Source of the DNA: Mesorhizobium loti
Lineage (GTDB): Bacteria; Pseudomonadota; Alphaproteobacteria; Rhizobiales; Rhizobiaceae
Assembly (NCBI RefSeq): GCF_003148495.1
Contig: NZ_QGGH01000005.1
Location: 310,001 to 374,000, forward strand
DNA: 64,000 bases
Reading direction: 5' to 3'
A model generated the notes under the pieces. That model did not search any database and was not told where the DNA came from. It was given only the letters and a program-made list of their open reading frames with translations. Both the position numbers and the translations under genes were made by a program. How positions within the stretch are numbered: position 1 is the stretch's first letter; each line of letters begins with the position of its first letter. Shown here in pieces: positions 28,174 to 39,291 of the stretch.

Positions 28174-28663
28174 GACACTCCCCCCGTAGTCAACGGGAGA
28201 AACGTCCGGTCTGGCCGCGCAAATCAGGGCAAGGCGCGGCGTTCCGGCTCGTTCTTCCCTGATCGAATTGTCTGCTTTCCTCATTGTCACGATACGCCTG
28301 CTCTTACGCAGGGTCAACGGAATCAGCGGAAAACCCAGCGCATCGACCCCGTCCCGAAGGCGGTGGTCGCGCCGAGCTCCTGTTGTTCCCGGAGACCGCG
28401 GAGTCTCTGGGTTATTGGTCATGGGGGGCTTCCTTTCCGGGCCGCACCATGCGGCGCCTGGACATCAGTCGCAGGCGGAGGTGGAAAGGTTCATGGAAGC
28501 CTTGCGCAGAATGCTTGCGCGCGATGCCGCCTGTTCTTATATACGCGCCAAGCCGTTCGGTGCCGGAATGCCGGTTGCCGGAACGGAATTTCTTGTGAAC
28601 AGGGGCTTTCGTCGGAACGCCTGTACGGGTCCTGAGAGCCTGCTTAGCGGAGAGACTAGAAAA
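28174..28663. other. 490-bp divergent intergenic region
   Basis: This holds the 5' regions of the leftward secreted-protein operon and of dnaK. Open frames crossing it are in-frame extensions of the flanking genes without ribosome-binding sites. The only clear signal is the heat-shock-type promoter at 28514-28542. Confidence 0.5.
28514..28542 (+). promoter_or_regulatory. RpoH (sigma-32)-type promoter of dnaK
   Basis: CTTG (28514-28517) and CTTATAT (28536-28542) are separated by 18 bp. This fits the alphaproteobacterial heat-shock pattern CTTG then CYTATNT. Transcription from here would give a leader of roughly 110 nt before the dnaK ATG. Confidence 0.6.
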
Positions 28664-30580
<1,917 letters not shown>

Positions 30581-30605
30581 ACCGTTTGACGGCAAGATAG
30601 TGCGG

Positions 30606-30633
30606 AAAGCCCGGCGCAAAGCCGGGCTTTTTT
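30606..30633 (+). terminator. Intrinsic terminator after dnaK
   Basis: AAAGCCCGGC (30606-30615) pairs perfectly with GCCGGGCTTT (30621-30630) over a GCAAA loop and runs into TTTTTT. It separates dnaK from dnaJ, so dnaJ needs readthrough or its own promoter. Confidence 0.9.
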
Positions 30634-30793
30634 GCAACCCCTTGCGGAAAAACAGCGGGCCTCGCCGAAAAAATGCAGGCAAAGCCGCGTCGACACTGGC
30701 ATCCCGCTTCCATCGCACCTAAATCGGAACGGCAATGCCGGCAAACGACGCAACAATGCTTCAAGACGTTGAGCATCCGGACAGCGGGAAAAA

Positions 30794-31924
30794 ATGAAAG
30801 CTGATTTCTACGAAACGCTGGGCGTGCAAAAGGGCGCCGATGAGAAGGAGCTCAAGAGCGCTTTCCGCAAGCTCGCCATGCAGTTCCATCCCGACCGCAA
30901 TCCCGGCGATCATTCCTGCGAGCACAAGTTCAAGGAAATCAACGAAGCCTACGAGACGCTGAAGGACCCGCAGAAGCGCGCGGCGTATGACCGCTTCGGC
31001 CACGCGGCCTTCGAACAGGGCGGCATGAATGGCGGCGCGCAAGGCTTTGGCGCCGGCGGCTTCGCCGACATCTTCGAGGATATTTTCGGCGACATGATGG
31101 GCGGGCGCCAGCGCCGCTCGTCGGGCGGCCGCGAGCGCGGCGCCGACCTGCGCTACAACATGGAAATCACGCTGGAAGAGGCCTTTGCCGGCAAGACCGC
31201 GCAAATCCGTGTGCCGGCGTCGATCTCCTGCTCGGAATGTTCGGGCAGCGGCGCCAAGCCCGGCACCCAGCCCGTCACCTGCTCGATGTGCAATGGCCAC
31301 GGCAAGGTGCGCGCCACGCAAGGCTTCTTCTCGATCGAGCGCACCTGCCCGCAATGCCAGGGGCGCGGCCAGACGATCAAGGATCCATGCCCGAAATGCG
31401 CCGGCCAGGGCCGCGTCACCGAGGAGCGCTCGCTGTCGGTCAACATCCCGGCCGGCATCGAGGACGGCACCCGCATCCGCCTAGCCAATGAGGGCGAGGC
31501 CGGCCTGCGCGGCGGGCCATCGGGCGACCTCTATATTTTCCTGGCGGTCAAGCCGCACGAATTCTTCCAGCGCGACGGCGCCGACCTCTATTGCAAGGTG
31601 CCGATCTCGATGACGACGGCCGCCCTTGGCGGCTCCTTCGAGGTGACGACACTGGATGGCACCCAGACCAAGGTCAAGGTGACCGAAGGCACCCAGAACG
31701 GGCGCCAGTTCCGCCTCAAGGGCAAGGGCATGCCGGTGCTGCGCCAACCCAATGTCGGCGACCTCTATATCCAGACCGCGGTCGAGACGCCGCAGAACCT
31801 CACCCGCCGCCAGCGTGAACTGCTGGAGGAGTTCGAACAGCTCTCCTCGCAGGACAATTCGCCCCAATCGAGCGGCTTTTTCGCCCGCATGAAGGATTTC
31901 TTCGAATCCTTCGGCGAACGTTGA
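30794..31924 (+). CDS. dnaJ: Chaperone protein DnaJ (Hsp40)
   Basis: A 376-residue type I Hsp40 that delivers substrates to DnaK and stimulates its ATPase. The J-domain occupies residues 1-70 with HPD in [12 protein letters not shown] Gly-rich linker follows ([20 protein letters not shown]). The zinc-binding centre has four CxxCxGxG-type repeats ([37 protein letters not shown], residues 140-215). The C-terminal peptide-binding domains complete the standard architecture. It lies 213 bp after dnaK. Confidence 0.98.
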   Translation: MKADFYETLGVQKGADEKELKSAFRKLAMQFHPDRNPGDHSCEHKFKEINEAYETLKDPQKRAAYDRFGHAAFEQGGMNGGAQGFGAGGFADIFEDIFGDMMGGRQRRSSGGRERGADLRYNMEITLEEAFAGKTAQIRVPASISCSECSGSGAKPGTQPVTCSMCNGHGKVRATQGFFSIERTCPQCQGRGQTIKDPCPKCAGQGRVTEERSLSVNIPAGIEDGTRIRLANEGEAGLRGGPSGDLYIFLAVKPHEFFQRDGADLYCKVPISMTTAALGGSFEVTTLDGTQTKVKVTEGTQNGRQFRLKGKGMPVLRQPNVGDLYIQTAVETPQNLTRRQRELLEEFEQLSSQDNSPQSSGFFARMKDFFESFGER

Positions 31925-32093
31925 TGCATGTCGCCCACGACCAGGAGCCGGTTTGCGCCGCGAAAACCCGTGAGACGCGCGTCACCTTGAGACGCGACGA
32001 AAATTATCTTATCCACGACATGCGTCCGGCCGCGCCTTGCCTTGCACCGCCCAGGTGTTAAGTAACTTGCGGGGAGCGCTGAGGAGAACTTGC

Positions 32094-32699
32094 ATGACAC
32101 GTGGCCCTGGACTGCGGAAGGCGCTTGTCGAAAAGTTCGACGACGAACTCAAATTCTTCAAGGGCTGGATCGACAAGCCGAAGACGGTCGGCTCGATCGT
32201 GCCGACCAGTTCGATCACCGCCCGCAAGATGGCCTCGATCGTCAATCCGAAGTCCGGCCTGCCGGTACTCGAGGTCGGTCCCGGCACCGGCGTCATCACC
32301 CGCGCCATCCTCGCCCAGGGCGTGCGGCCCGAGAACCTCTACGCGGTCGAATACAACACGGATTTCGTGGGCCACCTGCGGCGGCTCTATCCCGGTGTCA
32401 ACGTCATCGAGGGCGATGCCTTCAATCTCAACGCCACGCTTGGCGACAAGAGCGGGATGATCTTCGATTCCGTCGTTTCGGGCGTGCCGCTGCTCAACTT
32501 TCCGGTCGCCCAGCGCATCGCCTATATCGAGAGCCTGCTCGACCGCATCCCGGCCGGACGGCCGATCGTGCAGCTGACCTATGGCCCGATGTCGCCGATC
32601 CCGGCCGGTCGCGGCGACTACACGGTCAAGCATTTCGATTTCATCTTCCGCAACATCCCGCCGACGCAGCTGTGGATCTATCGGCGCGAGGCCCATTAG
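32094..32699 (+). CDS. pmtA: Phospholipid N-methyltransferase
   Basis: A 201-residue SAM-dependent enzyme that methylates phosphatidylethanolamine towards phosphatidylcholine, a major rhizobial membrane lipid. The SAM motif I is VLEVGPGTGVITRAIL near residue 60. FFKGWIDKPKTVGSIVPTS at the N-terminus and VVSGVPLLNFP are typical of Sinorhizobium-type PmtA. GAGGAG (32081-32086) sits 7 nt before ATG 32094; the longer frame to 32037 lacks a site. The dnaKJ-pmtA neighbourhood is familiar from other rhizobia. Confidence 0.9.
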   Translation: MTRGPGLRKALVEKFDDELKFFKGWIDKPKTVGSIVPTSSITARKMASIVNPKSGLPVLEVGPGTGVITRAILAQGVRPENLYAVEYNTDFVGHLRRLYPGVNVIEGDAFNLNATLGDKSGMIFDSVVSGVPLLNFPVAQRIAYIESLLDRIPAGRPIVQLTYGPMSPIPAGRGDYTVKHFDFIFRNIPPTQLWIYRREAH

Positions 32700-32754
32700 G
32701 GTGCGTTGATTTAAGCGGGCCTTGGCTGTACCTGTCCGGGAACAAGGGTGGCCA

Positions 32755-33351
32755 ATGGCAGTGATCCCGAAAATCCTCGTCTTCGCCGGCTCGGTGCGCA
32801 GCGGCGCCTACAGCGGCAGGACCGCCGACGTGGCGCAGAAGGAACTTGCCATGCAAGGCGCCGAGGTGACCCGCATCTCGCTCGCCGACTATCCCTTGCC
32901 GATCCTCGACGAGGATCTGGAAAAGGAAAAGGGCGTTCCCGAAAACGCCCAGAAACTCGGCCGTCTGGTGATCGCCCATGACGGGCTGCTGATCGCCACG
33001 CCCGAATATAACGGCTCCATCCCGCCCCTGCTCAAGAACACGATCGACTGGGTGAGCCGGGTGCGCAGGGATGGTGGCCGCACGGTCAGGCCGCTTGCCG
33101 GCAAGGTCGCCGGCCTCTGCTCATCCTCCAACGGGCACTTTGCCGGCATCCGTTGCATCAACCATCTGCGCGCCGTCCTGGTGCGCTGCCAGATGGAGGT
33201 GGTGACGCCGGAATGCTCGGTGCCAGAGGGCGGCGACGCCTTCGACGAGGACGGCCATTTCCGCGACGAAAGACTGCACAAATCGATGGAGCACCTATGC
33301 CGCACGCTGATCGAAACCTCGCGCATGCTGTCCACCCGGATCGAGGCATGA
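32755..33351 (+). CDS. NADPH-dependent FMN reductase family protein
   Basis: A 198-residue flavodoxin-fold reductase. The FMN phosphate-binding segment is [13 protein letters not shown] near residue 10 and the second flavin loop is [19 protein letters not shown] near residue 78. Such proteins reduce FMN, quinones, azo compounds or chromate. Its stop overlaps the start of pyrF (ATGA), so the two are cotranscribed and coupled, although no metabolic link is evident. Confidence 0.88.
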   Translation: MAVIPKILVFAGSVRSGAYSGRTADVAQKELAMQGAEVTRISLADYPLPILDEDLEKEKGVPENAQKLGRLVIAHDGLLIATPEYNGSIPPLLKNTIDWVSRVRRDGGRTVRPLAGKVAGLCSSSNGHFAGIRCINHLRAVLVRCQMEVVTPECSVPEGGDAFDEDGHFRDERLHKSMEHLCRTLIETSRMLSTRIEA

Positions 33352-34046
33352 TCGCCGATAGCATGCGCGACCGGCTCATCGTCGGCCTCGACGTGCCGAC
33401 CGTGAAGCAAGCCGAGCAGGCGGTGCGCGAACTCGAAGGCGTCGTCTCCTTCTACAAGATCGGCTACCAGCTTGCCTTCGCCGGCGGGCTCGATTTCGCC
33501 AGGGAACTGGCCAGCGGCGGAACCAAGGTCTTCCTCGACATGAAGCTGCTCGACATCGACCACACGGTGGCCAAGGGGGTCGAGAACATCGTCAAGATGG
33601 GTATGACCATGCTGACCATCCACGCCTATCCAAAGGCGATGGCGGCGGCGGTGGAAGCAGCGCGCGGCAGTGACCTTTGCCTGCTTGCCGTCAGCGTGCT
33701 GACCTCGATGGACGAACAGGACGTGATCGACGCGGGCTATGAATATGACCCGCACACACTGGTGCTGCGGCGCTCGGAACAGGCGCTGCATGCCGGCATG
33801 GGCGGCATCGTCTGCTCGGCCGAGGAAGCGGAAGCGGTACGCCGCATCGCCGGGCCCGACCTGGCAGTGGTGACACCGGGCATCCGGCCCACAGGCAGCG
33901 ACCATGGCGACCAGAAGCGCGTGGTGACGCCGGGCCAGGCGATCCGCAACGGCTCCAGCCACCTCGTCGTCGGCCGGCCGATCGTTGCTGCGGCCAACAA
34001 ACGGGAGGCGGCCGAAGCCATCCTCGACGAGATGCGCTCGGCCTGA
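33348..34046 (+). CDS. pyrF: Orotidine 5'-phosphate decarboxylase
   Basis: A 232-residue TIM-barrel enzyme performing the last step of UMP synthesis. It shows LIVGLDVPT at the N-terminus, the catalytic charged network [14 protein letters not shown] near residue 65, and the phosphate-binding [17 protein letters not shown] followed by LVVGRPI. ATG 33348 overlaps the upstream stop; the frame extends to 33153 as a shadow of the reductase gene. Length is standard for bacteria. Confidence 0.96.
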   Translation: MIADSMRDRLIVGLDVPTVKQAEQAVRELEGVVSFYKIGYQLAFAGGLDFARELASGGTKVFLDMKLLDIDHTVAKGVENIVKMGMTMLTIHAYPKAMAAAVEAARGSDLCLLAVSVLTSMDEQDVIDAGYEYDPHTLVLRRSEQALHAGMGGIVCSAEEAEAVRRIAGPDLAVVTPGIRPTGSDHGDQKRVVTPGQAIRNGSSHLVVGRPIVAAANKREAAEAILDEMRSA

Positions 34047-34077
34047 CGTTTCAAGATAGAGAGTTCGGAGACAAGAC

Positions 34078-34365
34078 ATGCCCAAGGGATACTGGATCGC
34101 TCGTGTCGATGTGCGCGACGCCGAAGGCTACAAGGACTATGTCGCCGCTGCCAAGCCTGCCTTCGAGCGCTTCGGCGCGAAATTCCTGGCGCGCGGCGGC
34201 GAACATGAAAAGGCCGAAGGGCCCGGCCGCGCACGCAATGTCATCATCGAGTTCGAATCGCTCGCCGCCGCCCACGATTGCTACCACTCGCCGGAGTACC
34301 AGCGCGCCGTCGCCATCCGCCAGAAGGTCGCCGACGGCGAAATCGTGCTGGTCGAAGGCGCCTGA
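34078..34365 (+). CDS. DUF1330 domain protein
   Basis: A 95-residue dimeric ferredoxin-like-fold protein of the DUF1330 family. The typical opening is PKGYWIARVDVRDAEGYKDY, and the hallmark is IEFESLAAAHDCYHSPEYQ near residue 62. The biochemical role of the family is not established. It lies 31 bp after pyrF on the same strand and is likely cotranscribed. Confidence 0.9.
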   Translation: MPKGYWIARVDVRDAEGYKDYVAAAKPAFERFGAKFLARGGEHEKAEGPGRARNVIIEFESLAAAHDCYHSPEYQRAVAIRQKVADGEIVLVEGA

Positions 34366-34384
34366 GGGTCCACCGAACCATAAA

Positions 34385-34436
34385 TCCGAAAAGTGGTATC
34401 CGGTTTTCGCCGGAGATCACGCTCAAGATAAAGCCC
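34385..34436. repeat. Degenerate palindromic intergenic repeat
   Basis: CGAAAA at 34388-34393 and TTTTCG at 34404-34409 frame a segment resembling the better-preserved CCGAAAATCG/CGATTTTCGG palindrome at 41670-41695. It is probably a decayed copy of the same family. Confidence 0.4.
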
Positions 34437-34584
34437 GGCGGCGCTTCCACCGAACCCCCGTAAGCTCACTTCCCGTATCCAGTCGCCGTTGCGAAGCCTT
34501 GCCGATGCGCGGCTTGTCGAACGATCTACTGCCAGTCCCAACAGCCTTCGCTTGAGCCATTGCAGCGACTGGGGGACCTGCTGG

Positions 34585-34614
34585 TTGACATGCAGGTATT
34601 TACCTGCATATTAT
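34585..34614 (+). promoter_or_regulatory. Promoter with embedded ArsR-type operator
   Basis: TTGACA (34585-34590) and TATTAT (34609-34614) are 18 bp apart. A perfect inverted repeat, ATGCAGGTA-TT-TACCTGCAT (34590-34609), fills the spacer. A regulator dimer bound there would directly block RNA polymerase. The ArsR-family gene begins 24 bp downstream, so autorepression is the natural reading. Confidence 0.85.
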
Positions 34615-34637
34615 GGCCTCACATCAGAGTGAAGCCG

Positions 34638-34958
34638 ATGGACGCCGACAAGGTTTTCAAAGCGCTGGGCGACCCGACACGCAGAAGGCTGCTTGACCTT
34701 CTGTGTGAGCAGAACGGGCAGACGCTCGGTCAGCTTTGCGAAAACCTGGACATGGCAAGGCAATCCGCCACCCAGCACCTCGACCTGTTGGAGGCGGCCA
34801 ATCTGGTGAGCACGGTCAAGCGTGGCCGCGAAAAGCTGCATTTCATCAACCCGGTGCCGCTGCACGAAGTCTACGAGCGCTGGGTGCGCAAATTCGAACG
34901 GGAGCGGCTCAGCCTGCTGCACGACCTGAAACAAGAACTCGAAGGAGACGACCAATGA
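34638..34958 (+). CDS. ArsR-family winged-helix regulator
   Basis: A 106-residue repressor. The DNA-binding core is FKALGDPTRRRLLDLL, LGQLCENLDMARQSATQHLDLLEAANLVS and KRGREKLHFINPVPL. No cysteine metal-site motif like ELCVCDL is present, so it belongs with non-metal ArsR proteins that pair with SRPBCC partners. ATG 34638 was chosen because the frame upstream (from 34560) would overlap the promoter. The stop overlaps the next gene (ATGA). Confidence 0.92.
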   Translation: MDADKVFKALGDPTRRRLLDLLCEQNGQTLGQLCENLDMARQSATQHLDLLEAANLVSTVKRGREKLHFINPVPLHEVYERWVRKFERERLSLLHDLKQELEGDDQ

Positions 34959-35422
34959 CCACCAGAGAGACGACCAGTTTTGTCTACGTGACCTACATCC
35001 GCTCGACGCCAGACAAAGTGTTCGAGGCCATAACCAGGCCCGATATCGCACGGCGCTATTGGGGCCACGAGAACGTCTCCGACTGGAAGCCGGGATCGAA
35101 GTGGGAACATATCCGCGCCAATGATGAGCGCACCGTCCAGATCGTCGGCAAGGTCGTCGAGGTCTCGCCGCCAACCCGTCTCGTCATGACCTGGGCAAGC
35201 CCTTCGCAGGCCGCCGATCCGGCAAGCTACAGCCGCGTGACCTTCGGCATCGAGGAATACGACGCCATGGTCCGGCTGACCGTCACCCATGACGAACTCG
35301 AAGCCGGCTCCGGCATGGCAAAAGGCATCAGCCAGGGGTGGCCGGTTGTGCTGTCCAGCCTGAAGTCCTTGCTGGAAACCGGCAGCGGCATCAACGTTTT
35401 CGCCAAGCCGAAATCGGCCTGA
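34955..35422 (+). CDS. SRPBCC (AHSA1/START-like) domain protein
   Basis: A 155-residue protein with the hydrophobic-cavity helix-grip fold. Typical segments are VYVTYIRSTPDKVFEAIT at the N-terminus, YWGHENVSDWKPGSKWEH and KGISQGWPVVLSSLKSLLET at the C-terminus. ArsR-SRPBCC pairs are common in proteobacteria and the ligand is usually unknown. It is translationally coupled to the regulator. Confidence 0.9.
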   Translation: MTTRETTSFVYVTYIRSTPDKVFEAITRPDIARRYWGHENVSDWKPGSKWEHIRANDERTVQIVGKVVEVSPPTRLVMTWASPSQAADPASYSRVTFGIEEYDAMVRLTVTHDELEAGSGMAKGISQGWPVVLSSLKSLLETGSGINVFAKPKSA

Positions 35423-35438
35423 CCCAGGAGGACCGACA

Positions 35439-35855
35439 ATGACCAAACGCTATATAGGCGGCTGCGCATGTGGAGCCATTCGCTATGGGACGAGCGGCGA
35501 GCCTATCTTCCAGAACCATTGCCAATGCCTGGATTGCCAGAAGCGCGCCGGTACCGGCCACGGATCCTACCTGACCTTTGGCCGGCGCGCCGATATGGCA
35601 ATTACGGGCGAGGCGAGCACCTGGCGGGTGGCCGGCGACAGCGGCAACGAGAAGATCCACGCCTTCTGTCCGACCTGCGGAGCGCCGGTCTTCCTGACAT
35701 TCGCCGCCATGCCGGAGCTGATCGCGGTCCACGCCACCAGCCTTGACGACCCCAGCGTTTTCGAGCCGCAGGTGGTCACCTACACGATCCGCGGCCATGG
35801 CTGGGATACGATCGATCGCTCGCTGCAGGCATTCGAGCGAATGCCACACGGATAA
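35439..35855 (+). CDS. GFA/CENP-V-family zinc protein
   Basis: A 138-residue Mss4-like zinc-binding protein of the glutathione-dependent formaldehyde-activating family. Cys ligands are visible in GGCACGAIRY, NHCQCLDCQKRAGTG and FCPTCGAPV. Despite the family name, most members have no proven formaldehyde role. It follows the SRPBCC gene by 16 bp with an AGGAGG site and completes a three-gene cassette under the ArsR promoter. Confidence 0.9.
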   Translation: MTKRYIGGCACGAIRYGTSGEPIFQNHCQCLDCQKRAGTGHGSYLTFGRRADMAITGEASTWRVAGDSGNEKIHAFCPTCGAPVFLTFAAMPELIAVHATSLDDPSVFEPQVVTYTIRGHGWDTIDRSLQAFERMPHG

Positions 35856-35879
35856 ATGCTCGAGCAAACCCGCGGTCGG

Positions 35880-37142
35880 CTAATGCCGTGTCGAGTGCTC
35901 GTCGCTGGCGAGTGCTTCCGCCTGGTGGCGGTGCCCGAGCATTTCGTAGCCGACGATGGTGACGGCCGGCGCCAGCATCAGGATGATCAGGCAGATGGCC
36001 ATATCGACGCCGGCGAGCGCTGCGAGAATGGCAAGGGCCACGACCGCCGCGGTCGCGAGCAGCAGCCAGATGTGGAACGGATCGAAGCGCTGAACGAGAT
36101 AGGTGTAGAGCGCATAGACCGCCGCCAGGAAGACGGCGACAGGAACAGCGGTGGCGAGCAGTGTCGCAAGCGGGCCGATATGCGCCTTGTGCTCGATGAA
36201 ATAGGCCGCGACGTGCAGCCCGGCGCCGGTCGCGACGATTGCCGCGACAACCAGCATCTGCCCGTAACCCCAGACGAAGGCGCGATTGCGGTGGGCATGC
36301 AGGATCGGCGCTGAGGGCAGCATGTAGTAGACCCACCACATGCCGAAGGTGAGCCCGGTGCCGGCGATGCAGACCAGTGCCGCATCCACGGTCCAGCCCT
36401 GTTCCTCGACCACGGCGGACAGGGTGGCGAGGGTGCCGACGACCCCCTCACCCAAAGCGATGATGGCAAACAGGCTGTAGCGCTCGGCCATATGGTGCGC
36501 ATGCCAGGGCGTGCCGCCATCCTTGCCTTCCGCGATCACCGGCCCCGCCATTTCGATCAGCCCGAGAATGACGGCGAGGATGATGCTGGTGCCGACCGGG
36601 AAATCGACGATGATCTGCACCACCCAGCCGATCTGAGCGACCGCAATTGCCGTGGCGTAGGTCAGGCAGGCGCGACGTCGGACAGGGTCCTGCCTGAAGG
36701 CACGCAGCCACTGGAAGATCATCGCCACCCGCATGATGACATAGCCCAGCACCATCACCGAATTGTTGAGGTGCTCGCCGTGCTCGATGGAAGCGAACAT
36801 GCGTGGCAGGCCGAGCGCCAGCACCAGCACCCCGATCATCTGCACCATGGTGACGAGCCGGAAAATCCAGTCGTCGGTGTCATAGGCGGAAGAGAACCAG
36901 GAGAAATTGATCCAGGCCCAGCAAATGGCAAAGCTGGCGAACGCGAAGCCGAGCAAGGCCGCCGAGTAATGGCCTTCGGCCAGCGCATGGGCGAGTTGCG
37001 ATGAGGCAAAGCTGAACGCCGTCACGAAGGTCAGGTCGAACAGAAGCTCGAGCGGCGTCGCGACACGATGCACCTCATGCGGATCGCGCCCGGCCATGCG
37101 CCTGACATGATGGTGGAGGGCTTCGACTGATGTTGTGTTCAT
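35880..37142 (-). CDS. Low temperature requirement protein A (LtrA) family membrane protein
   Basis: A 420-residue polytopic inner-membrane protein with about eleven or twelve hydrophobic segments. The LtrA hallmark TPLELLFDLTFVTAFSFA lies near residue 25, with WAWINFSWFSSAYDTDDW and MAERYSLFAIIALGEGVVG further on. Members are named from Listeria and have no defined transport activity. It is convergent with the GFA gene and followed upstream by the ATP-grasp gene on the same strand. Confidence 0.92.
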   Translation of the reverse strand: MNTTSVEALHHHVRRMAGRDPHEVHRVATPLELLFDLTFVTAFSFASSQLAHALAEGHYSAALLGFAFASFAICWAWINFSWFSSAYDTDDWIFRLVTMVQMIGVLVLALGLPRMFASIEHGEHLNNSVMVLGYVIMRVAMIFQWLRAFRQDPVRRRACLTYATAIAVAQIGWVVQIIVDFPVGTSIILAVILGLIEMAGPVIAEGKDGGTPWHAHHMAERYSLFAIIALGEGVVGTLATLSAVVEEQGWTVDAALVCIAGTGLTFGMWWVYYMLPSAPILHAHRNRAFVWGYGQMLVVAAIVATGAGLHVAAYFIEHKAHIGPLATLLATAVPVAVFLAAVYALYTYLVQRFDPFHIWLLLATAAVVALAILAALAGVDMAICLIILMLAPAVTIVGYEMLGHRHQAEALASDEHSTRH

Positions 37143-37209
37143 CGCGCGGCCTTTGCTAGGGAGCGTTGGCCGACACTAGAGGCAGGGCGAAAGCCGTCAA
37201 GGCACGCAG

Positions 37210-38277
37210 CTATCGGTTGACGCCGATCAGCCGGCTCGCCGCGGTTTCGGCCATGGCATCGGCCAGCTCGAGGCCCCATTGCTGGCGGCAGTAGGCGCGG
37301 AAATCGAAGCAAGGCAGGCCGGGGCAAACCTCGAACTCGATGAGGTGGACGGTGTCGTCGGCCTCGACCCTGAGATCGATGGAAAACACGTCGCGCAGGC
37401 CGAGCCCGCCCATCAGCCGCTCGGCGATCGCGCGGATCCCGGCGTCGGCGACCGGCTGGCTGTCGGCAACCGCAACGAGTTCCGGTTCGGCATAATGTCC
37501 CGCCGCTTTCGCGACCTCGCCGGTGTCGCCGTAGAGCGCCAGGCTGTCCGCCATGGTCTGGAAATCGGCGCCTGAATCGACAAAGGCCACGCCAAGCGCT
37601 TCGACCCCGGCGCCCGGCACCAGGCCGAGGAAACTGGCGCGCACGTTGCGGCCGGCGACATAGGGCTGGACGACGACATCATCGCGATAGGCCGAAAACA
37701 CGCGCCGGCTGAGCTCCAAAGCGTGACCGAGATCGCTACAGCGCGAATCCGCCCAGATGCCGATCTTGGCGCCAAGCCGGTTGGGCTTGACGAACCAGCC
37801 GGCGGCAGAGGCAGGCGGCTCGACCAGCCATTGGCCATCGCGCGCAAGACCGGCCTGCGGCACCGGCAGGCCGAGTGCGCCAAGCACGGCGCCGGAGCGG
37901 AACTTGTCCTGGCAGAGCGCGAACAGCGCATCGTCGGCGCCGATCGTCTTGAAGCCGCCCAGTCGCGCCAAAGCGGGTGCCGCGCCGCCCCGGAAATAGG
38001 CAATGCCGTCGGTCAGCGTCCAGACCAGTGTTGTGCTGGGATGCTCACCGGCGAGGACGCTTGCGGCGTCGTCCAGTGCCACAGGTGTGAACGACAGGCC
38101 GCGTGCCTGGCAGGCGCGGCCAAGCGCATCGAATTCAGGAGCGAGATCGGTCGACTGTGCCAGATAGGACGCGATTTCGGCGGCACGCTCCGGCGCATGA
38201 CCGTCGGCGACCAGACGGTCGAAACAAGCCTTTTCCGGCTCATGGACGAGGATCAGTCTTGGCTTGTGGCTCGACAT
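37210..38277 (-). CDS. ATP-grasp domain protein (D-Ala-D-Ala ligase-like)
   Basis: A 355-residue protein with an ATP-grasp core. The pre-grasp half ends around DDALFALCQDKFRSGAVLGALGLP. The grasp half shows GWFVKPNRLGAKIGIW near residue 165, VVVQPYVAGRNVRASFLG and the Mg-ligand strand VHLIEFEVCPGLPCFDFRAY near residue 315. It resembles D-alanine ligases but lacks the usual N-terminal Ddl signature. It could join an amine to a carboxylate of unknown identity. No partner gene is adjacent, so function remains open. Confidence 0.75.
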   Translation of the reverse strand: MSSHKPRLILVHEPEKACFDRLVADGHAPERAAEIASYLAQSTDLAPEFDALGRACQARGLSFTPVALDDAASVLAGEHPSTTLVWTLTDGIAYFRGGAAPALARLGGFKTIGADDALFALCQDKFRSGAVLGALGLPVPQAGLARDGQWLVEPPASAAGWFVKPNRLGAKIGIWADSRCSDLGHALELSRRVFSAYRDDVVVQPYVAGRNVRASFLGLVPGAGVEALGVAFVDSGADFQTMADSLALYGDTGEVAKAAGHYAEPELVAVADSQPVADAGIRAIAERLMGGLGLRDVFSIDLRVEADDTVHLIEFEVCPGLPCFDFRAYCRQQWGLELADAMAETAASRLIGVNR

Positions 38278-38300
38278 GAAATGAACGATTCCCGGCAGTG

Positions 38301-38333
38301 CGATTGCCTACCATCGCATGGTGAAGGCAATCG
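38301..38333. promoter_or_regulatory. Nested inverted repeat upstream of the ATP-grasp gene
   Basis: CGATTGCCT (38301-38309) mirrors AGGCAATCG (38325-38333), with an inner ACCAT/ATGGT pair (38310-38322). It lies 24-56 bp before the ATP-grasp start codon, where an operator would be expected, but it could also be a hairpin ending the SMP-30 operon. Confidence 0.35.
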
Positions 38334-38406
38334 GCTCTCGCGAAACCGACACGGCGCGGGCGCTTGCGTGACAGCACCGGCGTCGAATCAGAAAGTCTGG
38401 CCTTGT

Positions 38407-39291
38407 TCAGGCGATCAGCACGTGCGGCTCGAAGCGGCCGTTGACGGGAATGTCGAGCAGAAATGTCATGCCGCCCTGCAGATCCAGCAGGCGCTGCTTC
38501 TCATCCTTGCCCGACCAGGCTGAGGTGACCGCCAGCCGGTCGGCCTTGGCGCCGACAAAGGCCGGGCAGGATGGCTGCGTCACCGGCATGGCGACCGTGC
38601 GGACGAGCTTGCCGTCGGGTCCATAGGCTTCGATGACGCTGCCGCCCCAGACGGCGTTCCACAGGATGCCGTCGCGGTCGAGCACGGACCCATCGATATA
38701 GCCCTTGGCCGAGCGGTGATCGACGAACACCTTCGGCTCACCGGCAGGCAGGCCGGTCGCCGGATCGCAGGCGACGCGCATCAGCAGCCCGGTCGAGGTG
38801 TCGGTGTAATAAGCGATCGTGCCATCTTCGGAAAAACAGATCGAGTTCGACACGGTGATGTCCGAAAACAGGCGGCGCAGTTCGCCCTTGAAAAACCAGT
38901 AGATCGAACCGGCGCCCTTTTCCTCCTTCTTGCCCATCGTGCCCATCCACAGGGCACCGCAGGGATGGACCCGGGAATCGTTGGAGCGCGTGACCGGATT
39001 GTCGGCCTCGACAGGCGTGTGCAGCGTCAGTTTGCCGGTCGCGACATCGCGGACATAAAGGCCGGTCTCGGCAGCGATCAGCTGGCGCTTCTCGTCGATG
39101 ACAGCGATCGCGCTCGCCATTTGGCCGAGCTCATGGACTGTGGTCGCGCCGCCGGACAGCTGCTTTTCCAGAAGCTGGCTGTTGACGATGTCGAACCAGA
39201 ACAGCGTATCGGTGGTGGGATCGTAGCTCGGCCCTTCGCCGAGCTGGCAGACGTGATCGGAAAAAACCGAAACGATCGCTTCGCTCATCAT
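38407..39291 (-). CDS. SMP-30/gluconolactonase family protein (sugar lactonase)
   Basis: A 294-residue six-bladed beta-propeller lactonase. It has the metal-binding Glu in LGEGPSYDPTTDTLFWFD (residues 16-33), NDSRVHPCGALWMGTMG near residue 105, SNSICFSEDGTIAYYTD near 145 and YIDGSVLDRDGILWNAVW near 198. It should hydrolyse an aldonolactone, here most plausibly galactonolactone. The ATG at 39291 overlaps the dgoA stop (ATGA), supporting that start over the adjacent ATG at 39288. Confidence 0.92.
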   Translation of the reverse strand: MMSEAIVSVFSDHVCQLGEGPSYDPTTDTLFWFDIVNSQLLEKQLSGGATTVHELGQMASAIAVIDEKRQLIAAETGLYVRDVATGKLTLHTPVEADNPVTRSNDSRVHPCGALWMGTMGKKEEKGAGSIYWFFKGELRRLFSDITVSNSICFSEDGTIAYYTDTSTGLLMRVACDPATGLPAGEPKVFVDHRSAKGYIDGSVLDRDGILWNAVWGGSVIEAYGPDGKLVRTVAMPVTQPSCPAFVGAKADRLAVTSAWSGKDEKQRLLDLQGGMTFLLDIPVNGRFEPHVLIA

